Of a stretch of DNA of 38,205 nt, positions 26,262 through 33,959 are shown one piece after another. Source of the stretch: Candidatus Cybelea tumulisoli (GTDB lineage: Bacteria; Vulcanimicrobiota; Vulcanimicrobiia; Vulcanimicrobiales; Vulcanimicrobiaceae); NCBI GenBank assembly GCA_003167155.1, contig PMTY01000051.1, positions 1-38,205 on the forward strand. The letters run 5' to 3'. Under the pieces are notes generated by a model. That model was not told the DNA's origin. It worked only from the letters and a program-made list of their open reading frames with translations, and did no database searches. The first letter of the stretch is position 1. Each line of letters opens with the position of its first letter. The translations under genes and the position numbers were made by a program.

Positions 26262-29033
26262 GTGAAGATTCACTCGGGGTCGGTTCGCAGCGTTTTAGGC
26301 ATTTGCGCCTCGCTCATTTTCACTGCGGGTTGTGGAGCGTCGCAGAACCAGGCAAATAAGATCGTTCCAGCCCGCGGCGAAGCCTCGTGGATGGTTCGCG
26401 ATGCCAAGGGGACGGCTCTCCTTTACGTCTCGAATTCAAAGGACGGCAGCGTCGACGTTTATTCGTTTCCTGAAGGCAAGCCGGGAGGCCGGCTTCTTGG
26501 CGTCGGTGCCAAAACTCTCTGCTCCGGCGCAAACGGCGACGTCTATTTCGCGAAAAGTAACGAGGTACTGGAGTATGCCCGCGGTAGTACGCACCCCATC
26601 GCCATATTGCAAAACTCGCTGGACTCCGTGCAAAGCTGCTCGATCGATCCGTCAACCGGAAGCCTCGCAGTTGTGGGAAGCGCTGGCGGCCGATCGGCAG
26701 TCGCAATCTACGCAAATGGTAGGCTCAGCTCCACCTTATACGGCGGCGCCCTCACCGGCTATTGGTCCTGCGCATACGACGACGAGGGGAATCTCCTCGT
26801 CGAAACGGCTCCTCGCGATCAGGCGATGCAAAGCATCGTCGACCTCCTCGAACTTCCCAAAGACGGCCTGCGCTTAAGAGCGATTAGGTGGAATGGACCG
26901 CGCCCGGCGCGCCCCGGCTCGATTCAATGGGACGGCAAATATCTTGCCGTCAAAGTTACCCAAAGCGGTCCCGTTCCGGCCGCCGTCTTTCGGTATGCGG
27001 TGAGCGCGGGGCAAGCGAGATTCATCGGGAAGAGCGTGCTCGATAGCGCCGGAAGTGCCACCCAACTCTGGCTCGCCGGGGGGAAAGCAATCGTGCCGGC
27101 AGCCGCGGGCATCATGATCTACAGCTACCCGTTCGGCGGTGCTCCTGTCAAAACGATCGACGATCTTCGCGAGCCGAATGGGGCGACTGTGAGTCTAGCC
27201 TCGCAATCCGAACTCGCGATCGTTACGTATCACTACGACAACATGCGAACCGGCTGGAACGCCGGCGAGTCGACGCTGACGTACGAGAGCCTCAAGAACG
27301 GGTCATTCGGCCTATTGAAGTCGGTAACGCTCGACGACCAGGTCGATGCTCAGCCGCTCCTCGTCCCGGACGAAACGATAAGTGGCGGCCAATATTCAGG
27401 GTCGGAACACGACGTCGTCTACGTCGCAACCGAGAGCGACACGGTTTACGCGATCGACGCGACGAGCGGGACGATCCTCTTAACGCAGCACTTGGGGACT
27501 CCGGTTCCGATGCCCTTAGGCTGCAACAACAACGGGCCAAACGTTGGAATCACTGCCACACCAGTCATCGACCAAGCCGCCAACGTCATGTATGTAATCG
27601 CATATACGCTCGCGGCGAGCGTGCCGACCTATACAATCCATGAACTCGATTTGTCGAATCTTACGGATGCCGTAACGCCGATCGTCGTCTCCGCGTCGCA
27701 CAAACTGACCAACGGTCGTACCTTCAAGTTCGACGCAACATACGAGCGGCAGCGGCCTGCTCTGCTCGAGGCAAACGCTGACGTCTACGCCGGATTCGGG
27801 AGCTTCTGCGATTACTCTGGATCGCAATCACGAGGCTGGCTGCTGGGTTGGCAGGCTGGGACGCTGACGCCCCTTTCCGCCAATAGACTGACCGACAGCC
27901 TAGCAGAGTCACGCAAACGCGACTTCTTCTTGTCGTCAATCTGGATGTCGGGCTACGGCCCGGCCGCCGATTCTACGGGAAACATCTATTTCGTCACCGG
28001 AAACTCTCAGCCGAAAACGTACAACGGCGATACGGACGTTCAAGAGAGCGTCGTTAAGGTCAGTGCGGATCTAGGGCAGCTCCTAAGCATCTTCACGCCC
28101 ACAGACGTCACGAAGCTTGACGACGAGGATGAAGATTTCGGATCGGGTGGCGTGCTCTTGCTGCAGACAATTGCTTCGGGCCCGTCGCTTGCCGCCGCTG
28201 CCGGAAAAAATGGGACGATGTACCTGCTCGATCAGAACGACTTGGGTGGATATCACCGGCGTTCCGACCGCGTTCTCGCCAAGGTGAACATCGGCGGGTG
28301 CTGGTGCGGTGAGTCGTACTTCGACGCCGCCAGCGGCGCCGGGCCGAGCATCGTCGCTAGCGGCGGCAACAGCCTGACGCTCTGGAACGTTGAAGGGTCG
28401 AGCAAACCAAAGCTGGTCTTGACCGGGTCGGTGAACTACCTGCCCGGCGGGCAAGATCCTGGCTTCTTCACCTCCGTCTCGTCTGACGGAGAGAATCCAG
28501 GTGCGATTATCTGGGCTGTTACGCGACCGCAGTATGCTTCCGGACCCATTTCGCTGTACGCCTTTAGCTCCACACCGACGAGCGGCGGAAGCTCGACGCT
28601 CCAAATGCTCTACGAAGGGACGGCGGGTTCGTGGGCGACGTCGACAGGAGACGCGAATATCGTCCCTGTAGTAGCGAACGGCAAAGTCTACGTCGCAAGC
28701 TACGAGCAGCTCGACATCTTCGGGCTCGGCGGCTCCAGGGCAAAGCCGGCGATCACCCGAGGCCTTGCGTACGGCGGCGTTATCGGCGGCGCGCCGCACC
28801 AGGTTACGGGCACGCTCATGACGATCCACGGTTCACTTCTCACGTTGCGGACCCGCACGGGAGGAGTCGTTCGCATCGATGACTCCGACGCCGTGCGGCG
28901 CGAGCGAAGCTCCGACCTATTGGTGGGCGAGCCTTTCGAGGCCGGCGGACGATACGATGCGGCAGGCGTCCTGCATGCGGCTATCATCGTGCGGGCAAAG
29001 CCTTCGCCCGCCGTCTGGCCGCCCGATCGCTAA
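26262..29033 (+). CDS. Large lipoprotein with two beta-propeller domains (NHL-like plus PQQ-like)
   Basis: 923 residues. GTG start with AGGAGG 9 bases upstream. Signal ends FTAGC (Cys24). Residues about 50-310 form NHL/YVTN-type repeats (LLYVSNSKDGSVDVYSFPEG, GDVYFAKSNEVLEYARG). From about residue 325 (VTYHYDNMRTGWNAGESTLT) a PQQ-dehydrogenase-like WD40 propeller follows, with VYVATESDTVYAIDATSG, GNIYFVTGNSQ and NGTMYLLDQNDLGG. The last 80 residues (GTLMTIHGSLLTLRTRTGGV) resemble a small OB-like barrel. No quinone-ligand or metal site typical of active PQQ enzymes is obvious, so a binding or scaffold role is more likely. No terminator is visible after it. Confidence 0.8.
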   Translation: MKIHSGSVRSVLGICASLIFTAGCGASQNQANKIVPARGEASWMVRDAKGTALLYVSNSKDGSVDVYSFPEGKPGGRLLGVGAKTLCSGANGDVYFAKSNEVLEYARGSTHPIAILQNSLDSVQSCSIDPSTGSLAVVGSAGGRSAVAIYANGRLSSTLYGGALTGYWSCAYDDEGNLLVETAPRDQAMQSIVDLLELPKDGLRLRAIRWNGPRPARPGSIQWDGKYLAVKVTQSGPVPAAVFRYAVSAGQARFIGKSVLDSAGSATQLWLAGGKAIVPAAAGIMIYSYPFGGAPVKTIDDLREPNGATVSLASQSELAIVTYHYDNMRTGWNAGESTLTYESLKNGSFGLLKSVTLDDQVDAQPLLVPDETISGGQYSGSEHDVVYVATESDTVYAIDATSGTILLTQHLGTPVPMPLGCNNNGPNVGITATPVIDQAANVMYVIAYTLAASVPTYTIHELDLSNLTDAVTPIVVSASHKLTNGRTFKFDATYERQRPALLEANADVYAGFGSFCDYSGSQSRGWLLGWQAGTLTPLSANRLTDSLAESRKRDFFLSSIWMSGYGPAADSTGNIYFVTGNSQPKTYNGDTDVQESVVKVSADLGQLLSIFTPTDVTKLDDEDEDFGSGGVLLLQTIASGPSLAAAAGKNGTMYLLDQNDLGGYHRRSDRVLAKVNIGGCWCGESYFDAASGAGPSIVASGGNSLTLWNVEGSSKPKLVLTGSVNYLPGGQDPGFFTSVSSDGENPGAIIWAVTRPQYASGPISLYAFSSTPTSGGSSTLQMLYEGTAGSWATSTGDANIVPVVANGKVYVASYEQLDIFGLGGSRAKPAITRGLAYGGVIGGAPHQVTGTLMTIHGSLLTLRTRTGGVVRIDDSDAVRRERSSDLLVGEPFEAGGRYDAAGVLHAAIIVRAKPSPAVWPPDR

Positions 29034-29160
29034 GTGAAGCGACGCTGCCCGTAAAATTGGCGAAAGAGTCGTAGCTTCCGTCGATCAGGTGCACGATCAT
29101 GTTTGACGTCACAGCCCTGCATTTTGGCGCTAGAACAAACTTCGTATTCTGCACAATCGT

Positions 29161-29325
29161 CGGCCCACAGCTGGCCCACAGACTCCTGGCTACGGGCGAC
29201 GACCGGTGACGATGTCTACAGCGGCGTCCTTCTTAGGAGTGTCTATTTTCGTCGTCTTCAGTTGTCTCGCGTTGCCCTACGGTACCGCTTTCGATTCCCG
29301 TTTGCGCTACCACATCGGGCCGATC
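29161..29325 (-). pseudogene. Recombinase-tail / attachment-like fragment B
   Basis: On the minus strand RPDVVAQTGIESGTVGQRET is read from 29322 down, ending at a stop near 29233. Its first half matches the tail of the 24-kb recombinase (RPDLVALTGIES); its second half matches fragment A (TGIESDTVEQPATT). About 100 bases further on, 29161-29186 encodes LWASCGP, again like the recombinase. No catalytic domain is present. Bases 29034-29160 hold nothing else I can identify. Confidence 0.45.
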
Positions 29326-29352
29326 CGCGGCGGAATTAGATGCGGGATGCGC

Positions 29353-29575
29353 CTACTTCACGAGCGATACTTCCACGCGACGGTTGAGCGCGTGGCCCGC
29401 GTCGGTTGAGTTGTCTGCGACCGGACGCGTGATGCCGTAGCCTTTCGCCGTTAAGCGATCGGGGGCGACGCCGTGTTGCTCGAGCCACGTGACGACGGAA
29501 TGCGCGCGCGCAAGCGAGAGCCCATGTTATAATCCGCGAGCCGCGAGGTGTGCGAAACGCGTTGGCCAGAGATAT
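29353..29575 (-). pseudogene. OmpA-family C-terminal domain remnant
   Basis: The minus strand reads SLARAHSVVTWLEQHGVAPD then RLTAKGYGITRPVADNST and GHALNRRVEVSLVK to a stop at 29353, the peptidoglycan-binding OmpA-like fold (RLTAxGYGxxRPVADN...NRRVE). Just upstream, near 29521, SRLADYNMG continues the same domain in another frame, so one base appears lost. No barrel or signal sequence is found before it. It is a decayed fragment next to recombinase-tail sequence. Confidence 0.55.
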
Positions 29576-29747
29576 GGTGAATCCAAAGGCGACTGACCGT
29601 AGGGATTGGCGATAACTCGGGCCGTCACGATGCTCCACGGCGCCGCGAACTTACTTGACCGGATGGTCGCGTCCGGGGGCAAAGTCAGCGGGAAGAAGTG
29701 ATTCTGATGGCGATTTGTCCGAGTTAGTCCGAGTCAAACCATGGTTG

Positions 29748-29975
29748 TGGCGGGAGCGTGTAGGAGGTTCTCCTAGCGTCCCCGCCACTACCCTCTGAGC
29801 TCCAAATATCCTTGCCGGTACTGGCAATTTTGCGCGTAGGGCTACGAAGCCCAAATAAATCGTAAGCTACTTTTGGCCGATTCTGTGTAGTGAACGGTGT
29901 AGTGAGGCGCTCTGCCTTTAGGAGCAAATCGTCTTCGAACCAGCGGGGAGCTCGCCTGCCTTTCAATCCACCGCT
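29748..29975 (+). pseudogene. Recombinase-tail fragments, second type
   Basis: TGGCGGGAGCGTGTAGGA (29748-29765), encoding WRERVG, and 29879-29905, encoding FCVVNGVV, both recur at 35.7-35.8 kb but in the opposite order. WRERVG(IE) and repeated NGVV are common at the ends of tRNA-targeting integrases. No catalytic domain is visible. The remaining bases to 30091 show no gene. Confidence 0.4.
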
Positions 29976-30091
29976 ATATGGTCGTTAGATGAAAATCATC
30001 AAATCTGCGAAATTGCAAGCAGAGTAGGTCGTTTTTCGCTGGCGCGAAGCCTGCCAACGGAAGCGTGACCTATCGAAGAATCCCTTAAGGA

Positions 30092-30445
30092 TCAGTTGCA
30101 CGCCTTACGGGCCACAACATCCGCGGCGTCGCCGCTTTCATCACCAAGGTAGGTTTCTTCGAAAGTGACGCGGTTGCCGTCGACGTCGCGCAAGACCGCC
30201 GTACCGGTGTCCTCGTTCCAGGGTTGGCCAAAGAGCACCGTTCCCACGGGGAGATGTGGAGAAATCCCGCATCCGGCAAACGCTCCATGCGCTGTGTGAT
30301 CGTAGAGCACGACACCCCCAGCACCGACGTATTCTACGATCGTAATCTTATGCTCGAACCAGCCGCATCCTACGGGCACGAAGGGCAACACAAGTGTGGC
30401 GAGTTTCTTCATCACGCGCTGGAGCGACAGCAACGATTGTTCCAT
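30092..30445 (-). CDS. Small exported protein of unknown function
   Basis: 117 residues from the ATG at 30445, which has GAGG 8 bases upstream; a second Met at 30412 begins a tighter signal (MKKLATLVLPFVPVGCGWFE). The hydrophobic stretch ending in GC resembles a lipoprotein signal, but the -3 position is not canonical. The rest is beta-rich with GAGGVVLYDHT and GTAVLRDVDGNRVTFEETY and two further Cys. No family recognised. It stands alone between recombinase debris and the ubiquitin-like operon, on the same strand as the latter but 165 bases beyond its end. Confidence 0.5.
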   Translation of the reverse strand: MEQSLLSLQRVMKKLATLVLPFVPVGCGWFEHKITIVEYVGAGGVVLYDHTAHGAFAGCGISPHLPVGTVLFGQPWNEDTGTAVLRDVDGNRVTFEETYLGDESGDAADVVARKACN

Positions 30446-30610
30446 TGAAAGCCCTCACGGTCACCGCACCTCAACGTTGATGTCCAAGGGCGGTTTTCTC
30501 TGTACTTGCGAGGAAGGCGCGTTCTATCCACAAGCTTCTGCAGCCGCCACCATGCCGCCACGTTAATCGCGTGATTCTCCATGTTGGCTCGCGCTCATCA
30601 CGTTCCGCTA

Positions 30611-31156
30611 TCACGCGCGTAATCCGAGTTGGTTCAATCGTATCTGCAGTGCTTGGCGCGATACACCCAAGGCTCCAGCGCAATCATCGATGGAGTTGTT
30701 CTCTACGTAGAGCTGCTTGCAAAGGCGCCCTGGCATCAGCAGCGCCGCGGCGAACTGGTTTGCGAGAACTTCCCGTCGCTTTTGCCAGGGCGAATCCTCA
30801 GTAGTTCCAATGTCATCGGGAGCGCAGATGAAAGAGTCGCCATGCGACTCAAACAGCGACGGAGAACCGGCGTTTCGGAAATCGAGGACAAGATGGGCGC
30901 ATTCATGAGCGAGCGTAAAACGGCGACGCTCCCAGATATCGAAGGCCTCGACTAAGATGACCCTGTGCTCGGGAATTAAGGCTCCAGATAGTTGCTTACC
31001 TCGGATGCAAAGATTCTCGATATACGCAACATCGAAGTCAAGCTTTGTCCTGACCAGCACTTCGACATCGACGCCAATGGCATTTTCGAGCCGCGGCACG
31101 CCCGTATACCTAAGCATCGCATCAAGTTCACGCTCGATGTTTACGTATTTCCGCAC
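30611..31156 (-). CDS. ImmA/IrrE-family metallo-endopeptidase
   Basis: 181 residues, GTG start directly after the preceding stop codon (TAA-GTG). Zinc-protease motif FTLAHECAHLVLDF (HExxH) followed by REVLANQFAAALLMP, the usual ImmA/IrrE third-ligand helix, and a C-terminal helix-turn-helix-like stretch (DDCAGALGVSRQALQIRLNQ). Family members such as B. subtilis ImmA and Deinococcus IrrE act by cleaving a transcriptional repressor or releasing one. Here the natural partner would be a product of the same operon, most likely the sigma-like protein or the unknown 138-residue protein. It is the last gene of the seven-gene operon. Confidence 0.85.
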   Translation of the reverse strand: MRKYVNIERELDAMLRYTGVPRLENAIGVDVEVLVRTKLDFDVAYIENLCIRGKQLSGALIPEHRVILVEAFDIWERRRFTLAHECAHLVLDFRNAGSPSLFESHGDSFICAPDDIGTTEDSPWQKRREVLANQFAAALLMPGRLCKQLYVENNSIDDCAGALGVSRQALQIRLNQLGLRA

Positions 31157-31573
31157 TTACGTAAATCGGCGTCGATTCAATATCGACTGTAATTCGAGGC
31201 TACTTATTCCGCCGGTATCACCGCCTCGGGCCGCCAACTGGACGTTTTCGTCCGCAGCGGAGGCACTCACCAGCTGTTGAGTCCTTAGCACTTGAGTGAT
31301 CGTTTGCAGTTCTGATAGATCTGTCCGAAGATATGAAATAAGGAACGACTGGAACTCGCGGTCGAACAGATCATCTAACGTGCCCGACTTAAGGTCTCTG
31401 ATACGCTGTAGTGTCGTGCGCATCTCACTTTCTGGCACTGTCGGCAGGACTGTTTCGATTAGTCTGCCGAGCGGTGACAGCGCAATCGCTGAGAACGCCT
31501 CTTCCACTGGCGTCATGTCGAACCGCTGCGCAGCCTCGACTGCTTGGCGCAGTTCGTCCTCGCGCTCAGTCAT
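31157..31573 (-). CDS. Unknown protein of the ubiquitin-like operon
   Basis: 138 residues (MTEREDELRQAVEAAQRFDM ... GISSLELQSILNRRRFT). Predicted helical and acidic, no signal, no membrane segment, no Cys. The ATG overlaps the sigma-like gene end by 8 bases and has GGAG 7 bases upstream, so expression is coupled. Its length, position between a sigma-like gene and an ImmA/IrrE protease, and acidic helices would suit an anti-sigma or repressor partner, but that is inference only. Confidence 0.7.
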   Translation of the reverse strand: MTEREDELRQAVEAAQRFDMTPVEEAFSAIALSPLGRLIETVLPTVPESEMRTTLQRIRDLKSGTLDDLFDREFQSFLISYLRTDLSELQTITQVLRTQQLVSASAADENVQLAARGGDTGGISSLELQSILNRRRFT

Positions 31574-32132
31574 TTGATTGCTCCCAATAGCGGCGCATTT
31601 TGCGTACGCCGCGGCTATGCATTTGGCGGAAAGTTTCCGGCGATATTTGGGCCGAATGAACTGACTCCCATCTAAGTCGCGCCTCTTCGTGATTCGAACA
31701 CTGCAGCGCCAGGGTCACGGCACTGTACTGGCGTTCGTTTTCGCCTTTGAGGCAGCGAAGTAGAGTGGCGAGTGCGCCTTCCACGTCAACCTCATCAGGC
31801 TCGAAAACTGCCTCCGTAGCCTCTCGGGCCAGCCAAGCACCCTCAGCCGAGCGAAACCGTTCGCGCCTCCTGACCACGTCAACGGCTCTACGGTAGGCGA
31901 TAGTCCTGACCAGATCGGCAATCTTCGGCGGGGTGACGTGGTTGCGCGCCATCGTGAGGATGGACGCCCAGGTCTCCTGGAGCACGTCGTGGGCGTCCGC
32001 TGGCATGTGAAGTCTGGCACAGACGGCACTCACGTAACCCCTGAGCATGAGGTCTGCATCGCTTCCGTTGCCCGTCTCGATCATCGTCGCAAGTGCCAAT
32101 GCGAACCGTTGCTTCCACACGCTGCCGCTCAA
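31566..32132 (-). CDS. Sigma-70/ECF-like protein
   Basis: 188 residues. The N-terminal part carries sigma region 2 features: DAHDVLQETWASILTMARNH (the DA-x-D-x-x-Q-E-x-W core) and LVRTIAYRRAVDVVRRRERF (region 2.4-like helix). The C-terminal half keeps a helical, basic end (SPETFRQMHSRGVRKMRRYW), in the place of region 4 and its HTH, but with weak similarity. Start is a TTG next to the E1 stop (TAATTG) with GAGG very close; a GTG at 32120 is an alternative. It may be a dedicated transcription factor for the operon or for a separate response. Confidence 0.65.
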   Translation of the reverse strand: MSGSVWKQRFALALATMIETGNGSDADLMLRGYVSAVCARLHMPADAHDVLQETWASILTMARNHVTPPKIADLVRTIAYRRAVDVVRRRERFRSAEGAWLAREATEAVFEPDEVDVEGALATLLRCLKGENERQYSAVTLALQCSNHEEARLRWESVHSAQISPETFRQMHSRGVRKMRRYWEQSND

Positions 32133-32936
32133 TTACCTCACCGCCCAACCGGCCCCCTCGGCACGGTAATGGCTGCACGTGTCAAGCCCCACGCCGAGAA
32201 GGTTGGGGTGCGGGCGCATCGTTTGGTCCAAGGCGTTGTAGCTGATGTATCGCGTGACGCCCCCAGCGCCGGCGAACCCGGCGAACAAGCCAAGCATGTT
32301 TGTGATTGCCTGCGAGGCGAGAAGGCCATTGATACTCACAACTTGCTGTTGGAGCGCGCGCGCTCCGTCGGCATACTCGGTTCGCTCGCGCGTTATCAGA
32401 TCATCGTGAAGGAACTCCATGCACCAAAAGCACGCACCACACGGTAGGGAAGTGACGACTTGCCCCCCGGCAGACACGATCGGCGGTTCGTCCGCATTCC
32501 GACCCGGCGTGATCTGCATGCCGACGTCGATCAGCGGCACGAAGGCCATGCGACAGAAGTACTCGATCAGATGGCGCGTACCCCAATGGTCGACCGCTCC
32601 GAAGCACACGTCGCATTGCTGGAGTGCAGCTATCGCATCGGGCGACTCTACTGAATCGACGATCGGCTCTAATCGAGAGCGGAGCCGTCGTAGCCGCCAC
32701 TGCAGCAGTTCCGCCTTTGGCTGGCCCACGAGCCCGTAGTGACTCATCACCACGCGATTGACGTTGGATCTTTCGAGCCAGTCAGGATCTATTATGATAA
32801 CGGACACAACGCCGAGATGCGCGAGCTGCTGAACGAGGTGCGAGCCACTTCCGCCCGCGCCAACTACGGCGGTACGCAGCGATTTGATCTTAGCAAGGCC
32901 AGCGGCACCGAGGAACGCCAGACGTGAGTCGCTCAT
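32133..32936 (-). CDS. E1-like (ThiF-family) adenylyltransferase
   Basis: 267 residues. Rossmann-type adenylation domain: VVGAGGSGSHLVQQLAHLGV, IIIDPDWLERSNVNR (catalytic Asp and Arg finger), GQPKAELL (Lys), CDVCFGAVDHWGTRHLI. A Cys cluster CGACFWC fits the structural zinc or active Cys region. Such proteins activate the C-terminal Gly of a ubiquitin-like protein by adenylation and thioester formation. Start overlaps the JAB gene end (ATGA). It has no fused E2, unlike CBASS Cap2, and corresponds to the separate E1 in bacterial ubiquitin-like operons. Confidence 0.88.
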   Translation of the reverse strand: MSDSRLAFLGAAGLAKIKSLRTAVVGAGGSGSHLVQQLAHLGVVSVIIIDPDWLERSNVNRVVMSHYGLVGQPKAELLQWRLRRLRSRLEPIVDSVESPDAIAALQQCDVCFGAVDHWGTRHLIEYFCRMAFVPLIDVGMQITPGRNADEPPIVSAGGQVVTSLPCGACFWCMEFLHDDLITRERTEYADGARALQQQVVSINGLLASQAITNMLGLFAGFAGAGGVTRYISYNALDQTMRPHPNLLGVGLDTCSHYRAEGAGWAVR

Positions 32937-33397
32937 CCTGGGACTTCCGCGACGTTGACGGCGACGAGCCTGCCGGCCTGGGCTAAAACTGCCGCGCCGC
33001 GATCTCGGCTTAAGATTAGCGCTCCCGTCGGAAGGGTATGATCGACGCAGCTGATCGGAAGAAGGACTTCTCTGTTCGTGCGCATGTCGATCGGACTAAA
33101 CCACGGCATGCCATAGTGATCGTGGAGATGCACCAAAAACACTCCGGCATTCACGCTAGCAGCGCGCTCCGCTTCAGCCATGAACCACCTAACATCAAAG
33201 CTAACCGGCGCGCTGACCAGTTCAACGTAGCCGTCGTTCGGCAACGCCCGGTATTCGGTGAGCACCACAACGGACCGGTTGTAGGAAGATGCGTACCGTA
33301 CGAAGGCAACGCCAAGGCGCTCCTCCCCGGCTATCGGGGACAGCAAAAGATCCTCGCGCATGTGCCTCGCCATGCGGCCGATAACGTTCAGCCGCAT
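32933..33397 (-). CDS. JAMM/JAB metallopeptidase (prokaryotic JAB family)
   Basis: 154 residues. Catalytic features: Glu in GEERLGVAFV, and VHLHDHYGMPWFSPID, giving the HxH...SxxD zinc site of JAMM proteases, slightly longer than the usual HxH-x7-S. In related systems (CBASS Cap3, BIL-type DUBs) these enzymes trim ubiquitin-like precursors or remove the modifier from targets. Here the neighbour's tail GGAG would need such trimming to expose Gly-Gly. Overlaps the E2-like gene by 10 bases and the E1 gene by ATGA. Confidence 0.75.
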   Translation of the reverse strand: MRLNVIGRMARHMREDLLLSPIAGEERLGVAFVRYASSYNRSVVVLTEYRALPNDGYVELVSAPVSFDVRWFMAEAERAASVNAGVFLVHLHDHYGMPWFSPIDMRTNREVLLPISCVDHTLPTGALILSRDRGAAVLAQAGRLVAVNVAEVPG

Positions 33398-33720
33398 TCT
33401 TTATATAATCTCAGATGGGCAAGTATCGCTTCATGCGGCGGGATCGTGGCTGCGATGTCCTTGATACTGTGCGCGTACATCACCTTACCGAGGAATGGGT
33501 GTGTATGCATCGGCAAGTTACTGATCGGCGTCAAAGGCCGTTCAAAAAAAAGACGCGTCGGATACCCGTTCATCTGCCCGCGGACGAACACCGCCCGGAT
33601 CCTTTCGCCGCTGCCTAGCGTCAGTTCGGATAGGTCGATAAGGGGTAGACCCATCTCGGTTCGCTCCGCCCACCCCTCGCCGAACGTGACGGTCAGCAGC
33701 CTCGCCTCGTCGTCTGTCAT
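33388..33720 (-). CDS. E2-like fold protein, apparently without the catalytic Cys
   Basis: 110 residues. Starts with TAATG overlap after the ubiquitin-like gene. After a beta meander (RIRAVFVRGQMNGYPTRLFF) comes HTHPFLGKVMYAHS, which aligns by eye with the HPN...G-x-[IV]-C segment of E2 enzymes, with Met where the active Cys would be; the only Cys is next to last (YKECG). It could be an inactive E2 that positions the modifier, or an E2 that uses the terminal Cys. Assignment rests on the operon context plus a short motif and should be seen as tentative. Confidence 0.5.
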   Translation of the reverse strand: MTDDEARLLTVTFGEGWAERTEMGLPLIDLSELTLGSGERIRAVFVRGQMNGYPTRLFFERPLTPISNLPMHTHPFLGKVMYAHSIKDIAATIPPHEAILAHLRLYKECG

Positions 33721-33959
33721 TACCCAGCGCCGCCGTGCCTGGGCACAGCGACGAAATGCTCGTCGTTGTGGATCTCCACTTCTTCGGTGTCGTAGATTTC
33801 GTGGCGCTTCTGCCCTTGAATACGGTAGAGCAGATCCGCGTGCGGCACGTTCGTCCTTTTCTTCAATTCCGCGCCGGTGTATTTTCCGGCGGGAAGTTCG
33901 AACGGCTTGTCGTTCATGAAGATTCGGACGAGGTGTTGGTCAGGCTCCTGGTTGTCCAT
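33720..33959 (-). CDS. Ubiquitin-like protein, multiubiquitin-domain family, single domain
   Basis: 79 residues. VRIFMNDKPFELPAGKYTGA then ELKKRTNVPHADLLYRIQG resembles single units of the bacterial multiubiquitin family, with a predicted beta-grasp layout (beta-beta-alpha-beta-beta) and the late HFVAVPRHGGAG. The C-terminus GGAG ends two residues past a Gly-Gly pair, as expected for a precursor that a JAMM protease would cut. GAGG ribosome-binding site just upstream of the ATG at 33959. It heads the operon; no other gene is in frame before it. Confidence 0.8.
   Translation of the reverse strand: MDNQEPDQHLVRIFMNDKPFELPAGKYTGAELKKRTNVPHADLLYRIQGQKRHEIYDTEEVEIHNDEHFVAVPRHGGAG

Noticed and set aside
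30245-30262. Possible inverted copy of the tRNA-Ala end (GGAGATGTGG) as the right border of the island
   Set aside because: Only 10 bases match and they lie inside a small coding sequence; a true attachment repeat should be longer and in direct orientation.
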